Source: Saccharospirillum mangrovi
GTDB lineage: Bacteria; Pseudomonadota; Gammaproteobacteria; Pseudomonadales; Natronospirillaceae
Assembly: GCF_003367315.1 (NCBI RefSeq)
Contig: NZ_CP031415.1
Location: 2,354,001 to 2,418,000 of the forward strand
DNA length: 64,000 nt
Direction of reading: 5' to 3'
Shown in pieces: positions 43,429-52,124 of the stretch (positions within the stretch are counted from its first letter, which is position 1; each line of letters opens with the position of its first letter). The position numbers and the translations under genes are program-made. The notes under the pieces are model-generated. The model had not been told where the DNA came from. It ran no database searches and worked only from the letters and a program-made list of their open reading frames with translations.

Positions 43429-45504
43429 TCAAATCCCCGCCATTTTTAACCAGGCGTCTTCCAACTCGCTGACCGACTGACTGTCGTAGAAAATACGATC
43501 CCGACCGTCCAGCAACCACCGCTGCCAATGGTTTCGCTGTTCCGCGTCCTGAGCCAGACCAACGGCCAGATCGACATATTGCTCAGCCGAGTCAGCAACC
43601 AAAGTTGTATCGCCCAATTGCCGATACAGCCCCGAGGTGAAATTGCCACGCAACAGTACCGAGCGTTGCGTCACCACCGGCAGCCCCAGACCCAAAGCGT
43701 CGTAACTGGTGTTAGCCCCGGTGTAATGTGGCGGGTCGAGCGCGACATCCACACAGCGCAACAAATCCAGATATTTGTCGTTTGGCATTCGCGGCAAAAT
43801 GGTTACCCGGGAAATCATTGCACCCAAGCTGCGCTGTAAGCGTTGTTGCAATAAGGTGGCTTCGTTCGCCTCCGCACCGCCAATCAATAGCAGCCGGCCA
43901 TCGGGATCGCGCTGCAAAATGCTCGCAACCAACGCATCAAAATCCGGATGCACCTTGCGCGGGTTTTGGTGACAGATGTACAGATGCTCGCGTTCACCAA
44001 AACCAAACTCAGCACGCGATACCGATTGGGTTTTAACCTGCGGCGGCTCAGCCCAGGTGAACATATTCGACTTCATGCTCAGCAGCGGTTCGCTGTACAG
44101 ACGCTGAGCGTTTTCAGGTTCAACCAGATCGCTGGTCAGAAAGAAATCCATCGTCGGAATGCCGGTAGTCATCGGCCATGCCCAACTGGTGTATTGCACC
44201 GGTGCGCAGCGAAACCACGGCAGAAAATAATTGAACGTATCGGTACCCACTTCCCAGTGATAGAGCACATCCAATTGTGCTTTTCGCAACTGGTCAGCGG
44301 CTTCGTCCACCCGCATCGACAACGGCAACCAATGCACGTGCTCAGACGGCAATAACGCCTGGGTAGCCGCCAATGCCGGGCGATTAACCGCCACGACTAT
44401 TTCAAATTGATGCCGGTCAAAATGCGGCATCATGCCTTTCAGACTGCGCGCAAAAATGCCTTCGTGACCACGGCTGACCACCATACCGATGCGCAGTTTG
44501 TCCGCGCCCCGACGTTTTTCCGGCGCATCGAATTTAGGCAGACGGTCGGCCAGCATCTGCGCATAAATAACTTTTAAGCGACGATCCTCGCGGCCCTGAT
44601 ACATCAATTTGTAAGTCGGTTCGGCACCGCTTAAATGCAGGGTGTCCAACGGCAAGGGTTGCGACCGCTGGCTCCATTGAGCAATTTTTTGTTGAAAGCG
44701 ATCGCGCCATTGATCGATGGCATCGCTCGACTCGTAAACGTCCGGGCACAGGTTGTCGGCGTGCAGTTCGTGCCACCAGTGGTCGGGGTTGAGCTTAGCT
44801 AATTGACGGTAACCCCGTTCGGCTTCCAGCATCGCTCCGGTGCGTTCCAGGGCACGACTGAGATTCAATTGGGCATCGGAATAATCGGCTTGTTGTTGCA
44901 GTGCTTGCTGTAACGGCTGAATCGCCTCGCCCGGTTCGCGCTGTAAAATGAAGGCACTGCCGAGGTTGTTCAGCACCTTGGCCCGAGTAGCTCCGGCAAC
45001 AAAATCCAAAGCGTGATGGTAGCTTTCGATGGCGGCCGACACCTGACCATTTTCGAGCAAGGCGTTGCCCAGGTTGTACCAGCCATCGCCGTTACCGGGT
45101 TGCTGCAACAACGCCTGGCGATACTCGTTGATGGCCGCATCCAATTGTCCGGCGCCACGCAACGACAGCGCCAAATTGAATCGCGCTGCGGTTAATGTTG
45201 GTTGTTGCCGTACCAGTGCCGACAACGTTTGCACCGCTTCATCATAACGACCCAGGCGCCGCAAAATTTCACCACGGTTTACCGCCACCGGCGGCACCGG
45301 GCCGTACTGGCTGGCTAACCAATCCAACTGTGCCAAGGCATCTTCCAACCGATTCAAATGCACCAGGCTTAATGCCAGTTGCAACCGATACTCAGGCTGG
45401 TTGGGCTCGGCGTCGACCAGCCCCCGAAACAACGATTCCGCCCGTTCAGTTTTCCCGGCTGCCAGGGCGCGTTTTGCGGATTCAAAGGTTTCCGAAAATG
45501 ACAT
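43429..45504 (-). CDS. TPR protein with GT41 (O-GlcNAc transferase/SPINDLY-like) domain
   Basis: The 691-aa product has about six TPR units in residues 1-240 (motifs such as ARFNLALSLRGAGQLDAAINEY and GWYNLGNALLENG) and a C-terminal GT41-like catalytic region (about 335-685). Visible in the latter are RIGMVVSRGHEGIFARSLKGM near 340, APVQYTSWAWPMTTGIPTMDFFLTSD near 436, ICHQNPRKVHPDF near 515 and PPHYTGANTSYDALGLGLPVVT near 600, matching the family's HPVQ-like, QxxxK and TxxDxL positions loosely. Such enzymes glycosylate proteins. It has no signal peptide, so it acts in the cytosol. A truncated paralogue lies 2 kb upstream. Confidence 0.82.
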   Translation of the reverse strand: MSFSETFESAKRALAAGKTERAESLFRGLVDAEPNQPEYRLQLALSLVHLNRLEDALAQLDWLASQYGPVPPVAVNRGEILRRLGRYDEAVQTLSALVRQQPTLTAARFNLALSLRGAGQLDAAINEYRQALLQQPGNGDGWYNLGNALLENGQVSAAIESYHHALDFVAGATRAKVLNNLGSAFILQREPGEAIQPLQQALQQQADYSDAQLNLSRALERTGAMLEAERGYRQLAKLNPDHWWHELHADNLCPDVYESSDAIDQWRDRFQQKIAQWSQRSQPLPLDTLHLSGAEPTYKLMYQGREDRRLKVIYAQMLADRLPKFDAPEKRRGADKLRIGMVVSRGHEGIFARSLKGMMPHFDRHQFEIVVAVNRPALAATQALLPSEHVHWLPLSMRVDEAADQLRKAQLDVLYHWEVGTDTFNYFLPWFRCAPVQYTSWAWPMTTGIPTMDFFLTSDLVEPENAQRLYSEPLLSMKSNMFTWAEPPQVKTQSVSRAEFGFGEREHLYICHQNPRKVHPDFDALVASILQRDPDGRLLLIGGAEANEATLLQQRLQRSLGAMISRVTILPRMPNDKYLDLLRCVDVALDPPHYTGANTSYDALGLGLPVVTQRSVLLRGNFTSGLYRQLGDTTLVADSAEQYVDLAVGLAQDAEQRNHWQRWLLDGRDRIFYDSQSVSELEDAWLKMAGI

Positions 45505-45888
45505 GAATCATCCTTATGCTTGCAGAGGTCCTGCCCGCTGCACAATAACCGCCTTGTCTGAACACGAACTGAGCGCTACACACGAAACCGAGCTTAACAG
45601 CAACCCCGGTGCAGCCGTCATCCGAATCAATCAAAGCGGTGTTTCGTACAATGGACGCCAACGACAAGGCACGGCAATAAAACCGGCCAACTCATCGCAT
45701 TGGAACAGCGATCAACACCAAGCAGACGCCAACTGAACGGGCATTGGATGCAGGGCCGGGAAAAGTTTCAAGCGGAGGCGATATTCGCTGGCCGTGTTTT
45801 CTTTATCTAAGCAGCGCTTCAACCAAAACAATTTCTGAACAGAAAACGGCCGACCCAACTCACTGGAAGTCGGTCGGCCGTTCGATGG
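45505..45888. other. Intergenic region upstream of the GT41 gene
   Basis: This 384-base stretch holds the GT41 promoter region next to 45505 and, at its far end, the terminator of the secreted propeller-like gene. Small frames in both strands lack ribosome sites and are not called. Confidence 0.5.
45841..45882 (-). terminator. Terminator of the secreted beta-propeller-like gene
   Basis: On the minus strand AACGGCCGACC (forward arm 45872-45882) pairs with GGTCGGCCGTT (forward arm 45845-45855), followed by TTTTCTG. It lies six bases after the stop codon. Confidence 0.88.
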
Positions 45889-47262
45889 TTAACGCGTCCT
45901 AATTCGACGCCACAAGCCCAACAACCCACCCAGCAGCGCGAGGAACCAGGGGTTGATTGAACCGAATAAACCTTCTTCTTGGTCTTCATCGGATGAGGTG
46001 TTTGTGGATAAGGGTTGAAGAATACGAGCGTTAATGGTGGTGGCGCTAGAACTGTCATCTGGCACCCATGCAATTGCAATGACATCGTCATTCATAGCAA
46101 TTCGGGCACTATGGAATGTTGTATCCGAATCTAAATCCTGAATGTAACTGCTGGACTCGAAAACGCTTTGATTCGATTTATTTGTAGATGTAGCTTCAAT
46201 CGCCGCTGATGGCTCAGTTGATGACTTTGAATAATCCCACGTAGTAACAATATTTCCTTCACTATCTGATGCAATACTTGGGCTACCAACGCCCATTGAG
46301 CTTCCAGTTGTCGACAATACAACTCTTCCACTTCCCTCTGATCCATCAGCATTCCAGCGCTGAACCATCTGGTCGATTGCATTAGAACTTTGATCCGATC
46401 CTCGCGTAAAAGTAGTGATAAATCCACCATCAACATCGTTAGCAATATCTATATTGTTGAAAGCTTCTGAACCGAAATTTTCATTTCCATCCAACGAAAA
46501 CGAACCGCCCAGTGGATTCAACTGGAGATCGTATTTACGCCCCAGTACTTCATTGGAATCTAACCAGCCGAAGAGAATTGTCTGGTTATTTTGCAGCGCA
46601 ACTTTTGCTGGAGAATCCATACCGACAACAAGAGCTTTTTGTCCGCGACTTGGTGCGCCGCCCGCTAAATACGTTTGAACACTCAAGTCGTAACCACTAT
46701 TTTGGGTGGCCCACACCAAAACAAAATCACCATCATCATCCATAGCAATTTCAGGCGAACACGGGTTATTACCTTGGCTGGAATAAAGCGGCAGCTGTTG
46801 ACTGGATGAATAAGGAGGCGACAGCGTCAACCCACGGATATTCACTGAAGTTGTTGTGTTACACGCAAGCGAATTCAAACCCGTGTCGCTGGTCACCGTC
46901 CAAGCCAATGCCAGATTCCCATTCAAATCCCCACCCACGGTCGGAAATTCGAACGACTCACCTGTCCCGCTTGCCTGAGCCAATTCACGAGCGGTACCAA
47001 TGGCACTGCCGGTTTTATTGAAGAGTTGTAAGAAAACTTTGTCGTTGGACGACGCATCATGCTCGGTCCAAACCACCACAAAGGAGCCACCCGGAAAGGC
47101 CACCATATCGAAACCGCTGATTTCGTATTCGCCGGGTGCATCGCGCAGCGTCAAAACATCGCTGGCGCCATCGAGCAAATCGCTCCAGGCTTGCACGGGT
47201 GCCAGGGCGGCACCGGAAATAGCCAGCGCCAAAGCGCTGCGCTGAAAGACAGTGGGTTTCAT
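45889..47262 (-). CDS. Secreted beta-propeller-like protein with C-terminal sorting tail
   Basis: The 457-aa product has a signal peptide (MKPTVFQRSALALAISGAAL, cleavage near residue 26). The mature part shows seven or so repeats of about 45-55 residues, each with a hydrophobic-rich strand ending in Trp (FVVVWTEHD, LALAWTVTS, FVLVWATQN, ILFGWLDSN, IVTTWDYSK, IAIAWVPDD), as in bacterial propeller proteins. The last 25 residues are an acidic patch, a hydrophobic helix (FLALLGGLLGLW) and RRIRTR, the shape of CTERM sorting signals. It is flanked by two TPR genes, one with a glycosyltransferase domain. The ATG at 47262 has a GGGAG site. Confidence 0.72.
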   Translation of the reverse strand: MKPTVFQRSALALAISGAALAPVQAWSDLLDGASDVLTLRDAPGEYEISGFDMVAFPGGSFVVVWTEHDASSNDKVFLQLFNKTGSAIGTARELAQASGTGESFEFPTVGGDLNGNLALAWTVTSDTGLNSLACNTTTSVNIRGLTLSPPYSSSQQLPLYSSQGNNPCSPEIAMDDDGDFVLVWATQNSGYDLSVQTYLAGGAPSRGQKALVVGMDSPAKVALQNNQTILFGWLDSNEVLGRKYDLQLNPLGGSFSLDGNENFGSEAFNNIDIANDVDGGFITTFTRGSDQSSNAIDQMVQRWNADGSEGSGRVVLSTTGSSMGVGSPSIASDSEGNIVTTWDYSKSSTEPSAAIEATSTNKSNQSVFESSSYIQDLDSDTTFHSARIAMNDDVIAIAWVPDDSSSATTINARILQPLSTNTSSDEDQEEGLFGSINPWFLALLGGLLGLWRRIRTR

Positions 47263-47553
47263 GGTTAGGCTCCCTCCCGACACACTGCAGGTGCCACTAC
47301 TGAGCGGTTGATGTAATCCAGGAAAACGACCGAACGCCGCTGACTGCGCGGCTACCTGTGTTCAAGCCATCAGGCATTGTTCAAAGATTGATCGACGCCG
47401 CACAGAATACTCCAGTGTGACGGCGGCGTCTTCCAGTACGCGGTCCAAGCCTAGTTGAAATTTGCAAAGGCGGGCCTAACGATGTTTGGGCGAGGCGGCG
47501 GCCTGTTGGGCACGCCGCTGTTTCAATGAAAGGTGCGGTGAATGGATTGGCGC

Positions 47554-48210
47554 TCAGGCTGAGGTTGTCAGCATTGGGCGCTGGGTCAGTGGTACCAGTG
47601 GCTTTGGTACCCACCACACCGGCGCTGGCTCGCGTATCGACTTGCCCTGCATTTGCCATGCAAGGCGTAATTGCGCCGCTACTTCGGGCTGGCAGATTTC
47701 CGGTAACCGCTCCAACGCCTGGGTAAAACACTCCACCGCTTCGTCGGCCTGGCCGTCGTCCAGCAACAACTTACCCAGACGCAACCAGGCGTCCCCCTGG
47801 CCGGGGTCGTGCGCCAGCGCCAGACGGTATTCTTCGATAGCCTGTTGCACATAGCCGGCATCGTTCAACGCCCGCGCCAGGTTAAAGCGCGCCAGAAAGA
47901 ATCGTGGCCGTTGTTCAACAAAGGTGCGCAACACTTCAACGGCTTCATCGTGCCGCCCCAACCGATTCAGCAATTCACCTCGGTTGATGCTCACCGCCGG
48001 TACTTGCGAATAATCCCGGGACAGCGTTTTCAATTGCATCAAAGCGGCTTCCAGCAACCCTTGTTGCGCCAGCACCAGGGCGTAATGCAACCGCACTTCC
48101 GGGTCGTTGGGCTGAGCATCCAACAGTTGCCTGAACAGTTCAGCCGCCTGTTCCAGATGGCCTGCGGCCAAAGCGCGTTTGGCGGTTTCCATTGTGACGT
48201 TCTTTGTCAT
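47554..48210 (-). CDS. TPR-repeat protein, paralogue of the GT41 protein N-terminus
   Basis: The 218-aa product contains about four to five TPR units and no catalytic domain. It aligns by eye with the first 170 residues of the GT41 protein, sharing AKRALAAG, NRGE-L-RLGR-DEAV, ARFNLA and a closing LG--LL--GQ--A unit, so it arose by duplication. The tail after residue 175 is Pro/Trp-rich and unrelated. It may be an adaptor that competes with or helps the GT41 protein, or a decaying copy. The start codon at 48210 (or the ATG just before) follows GGAGAAGG. Confidence 0.7.
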   Translation of the reverse strand: MTKNVTMETAKRALAAGHLEQAAELFRQLLDAQPNDPEVRLHYALVLAQQGLLEAALMQLKTLSRDYSQVPAVSINRGELLNRLGRHDEAVEVLRTFVEQRPRFFLARFNLARALNDAGYVQQAIEEYRLALAHDPGQGDAWLRLGKLLLDDGQADEAVECFTQALERLPEICQPEVAAQLRLAWQMQGKSIREPAPVWWVPKPLVPLTQRPMLTTSA

Positions 48211-48389
48211 CATCCTTCTCCCCGTCAATCTGACAAACAGCAACACCTCCGTGTTCAGGCTTTGGCTGCCTAAACGGCGATGTCGCGTGTGGGAGACTAA
48301 AACCGGTGCGATTGAGCAAGCGTTTGAAGGGAATGAAAAGTTACGGTTGATCGGTGGGAATTGTGAGCCAGTAAACGCTTAGGGTGTTG

Positions 48390-48881
48390 TTAGCCCGTTG
48401 GGTTCAACGTCCCGGTTCGCAATAGCCTGGCGAAATGAGCCGATTCCAATTTCAACTCATAAGCGATGGCGAGGTCGTTTTCCTGCGCTGCCTGAAAACC
48501 CAACTTGTTGTGCAACGCGATCGAAGCATGATTCTGCTTCAATACATGGCTCGACAGTTGGTCGATGCCTTTCGCTTGAAGTACCTGCTGAATTTCGCCC
48601 AAAAATCCCGACAGTCGTTTAGGGCCGCGATGTTCCGGATGCAAAATCAGCATGCTGACAAACCAATGCGATTCAGTGATGGGTTTCAGTGTTGCCAGGG
48701 CTGTCACGGTGTCGCCCTGCCATTGGTCGATCACTACGCCGGTTTGAATGGATTCCAGCAAACCGGCGCGATAACTCGACCAGTCAATACTCCAGCCTGC
48801 GGCTTCCGACACGGGCGCCAGCGTCAATCGTTCCAACGCTAGATACGCATCGAGCCGTGCATCAACCGAGCGCTCAGTCAT
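48390..48881 (-). CDS. GNAT family N-acetyltransferase
   Basis: The 163-aa product has a GNAT fold: WFVSMLILHPEHRGPKRLSGFL near residue 72 is the acetyl-CoA pyrophosphate loop (variant RGxxG/A-like), and NHASIALHNKLGF near 117 the C-terminal strand and helix. The substrate is unknown. Its ATG overlaps the lipoprotein gene stop by one base. Confidence 0.78.
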   Translation of the reverse strand: MTERSVDARLDAYLALERLTLAPVSEAAGWSIDWSSYRAGLLESIQTGVVIDQWQGDTVTALATLKPITESHWFVSMLILHPEHRGPKRLSGFLGEIQQVLQAKGIDQLSSHVLKQNHASIALHNKLGFQAAQENDLAIAYELKLESAHFARLLRTGTLNPTG

Positions 48882-49723
48882 CAGAAACGACGGCGTTGTT
48901 CCAGCAGGCGATTCAGCCGGGCGGTGTTATCGAAGAAGGTAGCGCCACTGCGTTCACCGACGCGAATTGAAGCGGCCATTAAATAGAACTCCATCCGCAT
49001 CTGCCGCTCGGCCGGGCTGTGTGCCGGGCCGTGGCCCAGCTTGTCGTCGATGTTCAACAGGAACTGATTCAGGCGATCATCATCAGCTCTGGTAAAGGCG
49101 ACAAAATCGTCATGATTATCCAGGTTTCTTGCATCCAACAGATCGTCCAGAACAGCATTCAATCGGCCGTTGTAGCGGTAGTTGTAAGCCGCTTTCTCTA
49201 CCGAGTACGCATTGAACTCGCTGGCTTCCGGCAGCGCGCCGTCGGCAAAGAGGTCGTTAAAACCGTGCATTAACTCGTGCGTTAAAAACACGCCGGCAAA
49301 AGCCGGTGAAATCCGGTCGGGACGGACAGTTACCGCCAGCAGATTTGCTTGACGGCCGGTCTGCAACGTTGGGCCTGGTTGGTTGAGGCTGGGGTGATCG
49401 TTGTCGAGAAACAGAACCCAAAGCCCGTCGGCATGACCTTCCGTAGCAGCCATCAACTGACCGTCGGCTTGGACATGCCCCCAAAACAGATGTGGGTAAA
49501 GGTTCTGATCGATGGCCTGAATCAGCGAGGCATCTTCCTGTTCAATCGCATCCGGCACTGGCACTGAACCCATCACTTGCGCCAGGCTGAGTTCATAGAC
49601 TGCCTTGGCCTCCTGCCAATCGGAAAAGGTGATCGAATCCGGAACGTGCTGCGTTGTGTTGCTGGCACAGCCAGCCAACCAAAAGCTGACACACAACAAC
49701 ACCAACAATGATCGTAACGACAT
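48881..49723 (-). CDS. Lipoprotein with HExxH metalloprotease-like motif
   Basis: The 280-aa product is a lipoprotein: a 18-residue signal ends with the lipobox LAGC (Cys19). Residues 149-153 read HELMH, the zinc-metalloprotease HExxH motif, and possible third ligands are Glu169 or Glu176 in the following helix (ASEFNAYSVEKAAY). The residue after Cys is Ala, so outer-membrane targeting is likely. I do not recognise the family and cannot exclude a non-peptidase function. AAGGAG precedes the ATG, and the gene is coupled to a GNAT gene. Confidence 0.75.
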   Translation of the reverse strand: MSLRSLLVLLCVSFWLAGCASNTTQHVPDSITFSDWQEAKAVYELSLAQVMGSVPVPDAIEQEDASLIQAIDQNLYPHLFWGHVQADGQLMAATEGHADGLWVLFLDNDHPSLNQPGPTLQTGRQANLLAVTVRPDRISPAFAGVFLTHELMHGFNDLFADGALPEASEFNAYSVEKAAYNYRYNGRLNAVLDDLLDARNLDNHDDFVAFTRADDDRLNQFLLNIDDKLGHGPAHSPAERQMRMEFYLMAASIRVGERSGATFFDNTARLNRLLEQRRRF

Positions 49724-49782
49724 CCCAGATTCTCCTTTCTAATCATCCGATAACGACAGCGTAGTGATGCCGTGAATCCGCC

Positions 49783-50376
49783 TTAACCCGTTTTCACCGC
49801 CAACACCGAAAAGGTGTGCCAATGTTTCATGGCGCCCAAGCGCGTTGGTCCTTGAACATTTTGTTCATCAAACGACTGGATCTCGAATGGCTCGAACAAC
49901 GAACGCACTGTATCGACCGACAACGGGCAGGTTGGAATACGAAATCCCGACGCCCAGTCATCGTCCAGCCCCAGAAAATGGCCGACAAAAACACCGCCGG
50001 TTTGCAACGAACGCGATAAGTTTTCCCAAGCCTGTTCGAAGCATTCCGGCTGACAAAAAAACAAACTGGAAAACGCGGTGATGACACCGGACTCCGGGTA
50101 ATCGAATGTTTCAAACCGGGCGTGTTGGACTTGAATCTTGTCGCAACCGGCGAAGCGTTGTTCACACTGCGCAACGGCATCGAGACTGGCATCGTACGCC
50201 ACCACCTCATAGCCCAGTTCCAACAAAGCCGCCGCATCCTGGCCAGCGCCGCAGCCCACATCGACGGCGCGCTTCAGGCCTGAGCGGTTCAATTGAGCGG
50301 CGGCGGTGGTGATCGGGTTCGCGGCTTTATGTCGCGACTTTTCCAGATACGCTTGCCAGGGGTCGGTGGTATTCAC
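49783..50376 (-). CDS. Class I SAM-dependent methyltransferase
   Basis: The 197-aa product has the SAM-binding motif I VDVGCGAGQDAAAL near residue 40, the acidic motif II VVAYDASLDAVAQC near 62, and SLFFCQPECF in place of motif IV. This fits small class I methyltransferases such as those acting on metabolites or tellurite. The start is GTG (LysR-type strong site absent). The gene is monocistronic. Confidence 0.82.
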   Translation of the reverse strand: MNTTDPWQAYLEKSRHKAANPITTAAAQLNRSGLKRAVDVGCGAGQDAAALLELGYEVVAYDASLDAVAQCEQRFAGCDKIQVQHARFETFDYPESGVITAFSSLFFCQPECFEQAWENLSRSLQTGGVFVGHFLGLDDDWASGFRIPTCPLSVDTVRSLFEPFEIQSFDEQNVQGPTRLGAMKHWHTFSVLAVKTG

Positions 50377-50404
50377 AGCTTCGTTCGTTCCTTGAATCTC
50401 GTCG

Positions 50405-50920
50405 TTAATTGTTTGAATCCCGACTCGCCAGGTACGCTTTGATCGCCGGTTTCAATTGTTGAAAACGCGCCAACGATTCAGCGCGCCAAACCTCGTCCCG
50501 GTTGTAATACGCCTCGAACGCTGGCGTGGATTCAGGCAACACCACCCAAGGCTGTTTTGTCGAGGTAAAAATATGAACATCAGGTGGCAACTGCTGTGCA
50601 TCGTCAAGCGTACCAACGCGCACAAAACAGGTCAGCGTGCCGCTGCCTGCGTAGTGGCTCCACACCGCCACATGGCAATGCGGGCAGCGGGCGATGTCTT
50701 GGCCGTATCCGCTGAGCGACGGCGTGTGTACAACTTGCGGTGCAATGCCGAGGCTTTCCAACCGGTCAAACTCAATCATGGCGTTCAGCGCAAAAGCCGT
50801 TCCGGTCTCACGTTGGCACCAGGTGCAGTGACAGCAATGCACGATCATCGGTTCGGTGTTCAGTCGGTAACGAACCTGGCCGCAGGTGCAGCCGCCTTCT
50901 ATCGGAAAACGCGTATCCAA
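50405..50920 (-). CDS. GFA/CENP-V-type zinc-binding protein
   Basis: The 171-aa product matches the GFA family with cysteines arranged as CTCG, then CCHCTWCQ, then ARCPHCH and a late Val-rich strand. The family's name comes from glutathione-dependent formaldehyde activation, but most members are uncharacterised zinc proteins. The start appears to be TTG at 50920, preceded by AGGGGG; no ATG is available upstream. Confidence 0.83.
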   Translation of the reverse strand: MDTRFPIEGGCTCGQVRYRLNTEPMIVHCCHCTWCQRETGTAFALNAMIEFDRLESLGIAPQVVHTPSLSGYGQDIARCPHCHVAVWSHYAGSGTLTCFVRVGTLDDAQQLPPDVHIFTSTKQPWVVLPESTPAFEAYYNRDEVWRAESLARFQQLKPAIKAYLASRDSNN

Positions 50921-50957
50921 TGTCTTGCCCCCTGAGTCGGTTGATCAACTTTTGTAT

Positions 50958-51446
50958 TCAGTTCGCCAGCCATTTATACATCACCAACGCATCGACCAAT
51001 CCCAAGGTCGAGTGATTAAAAGCACGCGGTAAACGGCCTACGGTTTCAAAGCCTAATTTAGTCCACAAGCGCACAGCCCCTTCATTCGACGACGCCACAA
51101 TATTGAACTGCATGGCCTGGTAACCCAACTCGACAGCCATCTGTTGTGAGTGCTCACACAATTGCGTAGCCAGGCCCAGACCGCGCGCCGCCGACGCTAC
51201 CATATAGCCACAATTGCAGACGTGGCTGCCCGGCCCGGCCTGGTTCGTTTTCAGATAGTAGGTCGCTAAAATTTCACCGTTGTCGTTTTCATATACAAAG
51301 GTTTGGCGCGGTAATTCCATCCACAAGCGGTAGGCTTCTTCGCGGCTTGTATCCACGGCGAAGGCGTAGGTGTCGCCGGTGCGAACGACTTCCTGGAAGA
51401 TGGGCCAGATGGCATCGAAGTCGGCGTCTGTAGCGGTCCGAATCAT
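50958..51446 (-). CDS. GNAT acetyltransferase (phosphinothricin-type)
   Basis: The 162-aa product shows RTATDADFDAIWPIFQEV at the N-terminus and the acetyl-CoA loop MVASAARGLGLATQLCEH near 87, with the FNIVASSNEGAVRLWTKLGFE signature near 113. It overlaps the preceding GNAT gene by four bases, forming a tandem pair. Substrate not known. Confidence 0.85.
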   Translation of the reverse strand: MIRTATDADFDAIWPIFQEVVRTGDTYAFAVDTSREEAYRLWMELPRQTFVYENDNGEILATYYLKTNQAGPGSHVCNCGYMVASAARGLGLATQLCEHSQQMAVELGYQAMQFNIVASSNEGAVRLWTKLGFETVGRLPRAFNHSTLGLVDALVMYKWLAN

Positions 51447-51859
51447 GTTCGTTTTCTCAATTCATGTGCGTGAATCTGATAGCCAAGTTTTTGATAAAAA
51501 CCCAGCACCCGATGATTACCCGACAATACTTTCAAATGCAGCGGTAATTGTTCTGGTGTATTGGCTTCCACCCAAGCCAGCAACGCCTTGCCATAGCCCG
51601 ACAACCGGGCGCTTTCCACCACATAAAGTTGCCGGACATAGACTCGATTTGTTTCGACGGCAAACAGGCAATAACCGAGCAATCGATTACTGTCTTTCGC
51701 TGCCACAACTTGGTAGTAACCGGCCAGCCAGCCGCGCATTCGTTGGCTGAGTTCATCGAGCGACAGCCGGGTGTCGCTGCCCTCTTCCTGAATCAGCGCC
51801 TGGTTTAATACTGCTAATTGGTCGGAGGAGGTTGGGCCAAGCCGAACTAACTCAGCCAT
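51443..51859 (-). CDS. GNAT acetyltransferase
   Basis: The 138-aa product has RQLYVVESARLSGYGKALLAW near residue 73 (Q/RxxGxG/A-type acetyl-CoA loop, here with Ser-Gly-Tyr-Gly) and HLKVLSGNHRVLGFYQKLGY near 105. The length is normal for a single-domain GNAT. Its start codon lies within the end of a LysE-family remnant (8-base overlap) and its stop overlaps the following GNAT gene by four bases. Confidence 0.83.
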   Translation of the reverse strand: MAELVRLGPTSSDQLAVLNQALIQEEGSDTRLSLDELSQRMRGWLAGYYQVVAAKDSNRLLGYCLFAVETNRVYVRQLYVVESARLSGYGKALLAWVEANTPEQLPLHLKVLSGNHRVLGFYQKLGYQIHAHELRKRT

Positions 51860-52037
51860 TGAATCGGCTCAACCAAAGTTTGATACCGGCGGTGGTAAAA
51901 ATGCCGGCGGCGACGGCCAACGCGCGTGACCGGCCGCCATCCAGAGCGGTGTTGGAAATCGCCAGTGTCGCCGGGCCTGGGCTGGCACAGGCGATCAGGG
52001 TAGCGGCCACAATTAACCAGTAATGGATGTCGGCCAT
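51852..52037 (-). pseudogene. LysE/RhtB exporter remnant with internal deletion
   Basis: A 61-aa frame starts like a LysE exporter (ADIHYWLIVAATLIACASPGPATLAI, containing the family's SPGP motif) and reads GGRSRALAVAAG, then ends with IFTTAGIKLWLSRF. The ending is typical of the extreme C-terminus of the family (GxxIKLALSR). Intact members are about 205 aa, so roughly 140 residues appear to have been removed in frame. The product would have at most two membrane segments and is unlikely to transport. The frame still ends in a normal stop and overlaps the next gene. Confidence 0.72.
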
Positions 52038-52124
52038 GGCACTCTCGATACGCGGTGGAATGAACGGGCAAACCACTATATCGCAGCAAAAAGTGCGCGC
52101 CACCCTTGGCTAAAATCGCAGCGG

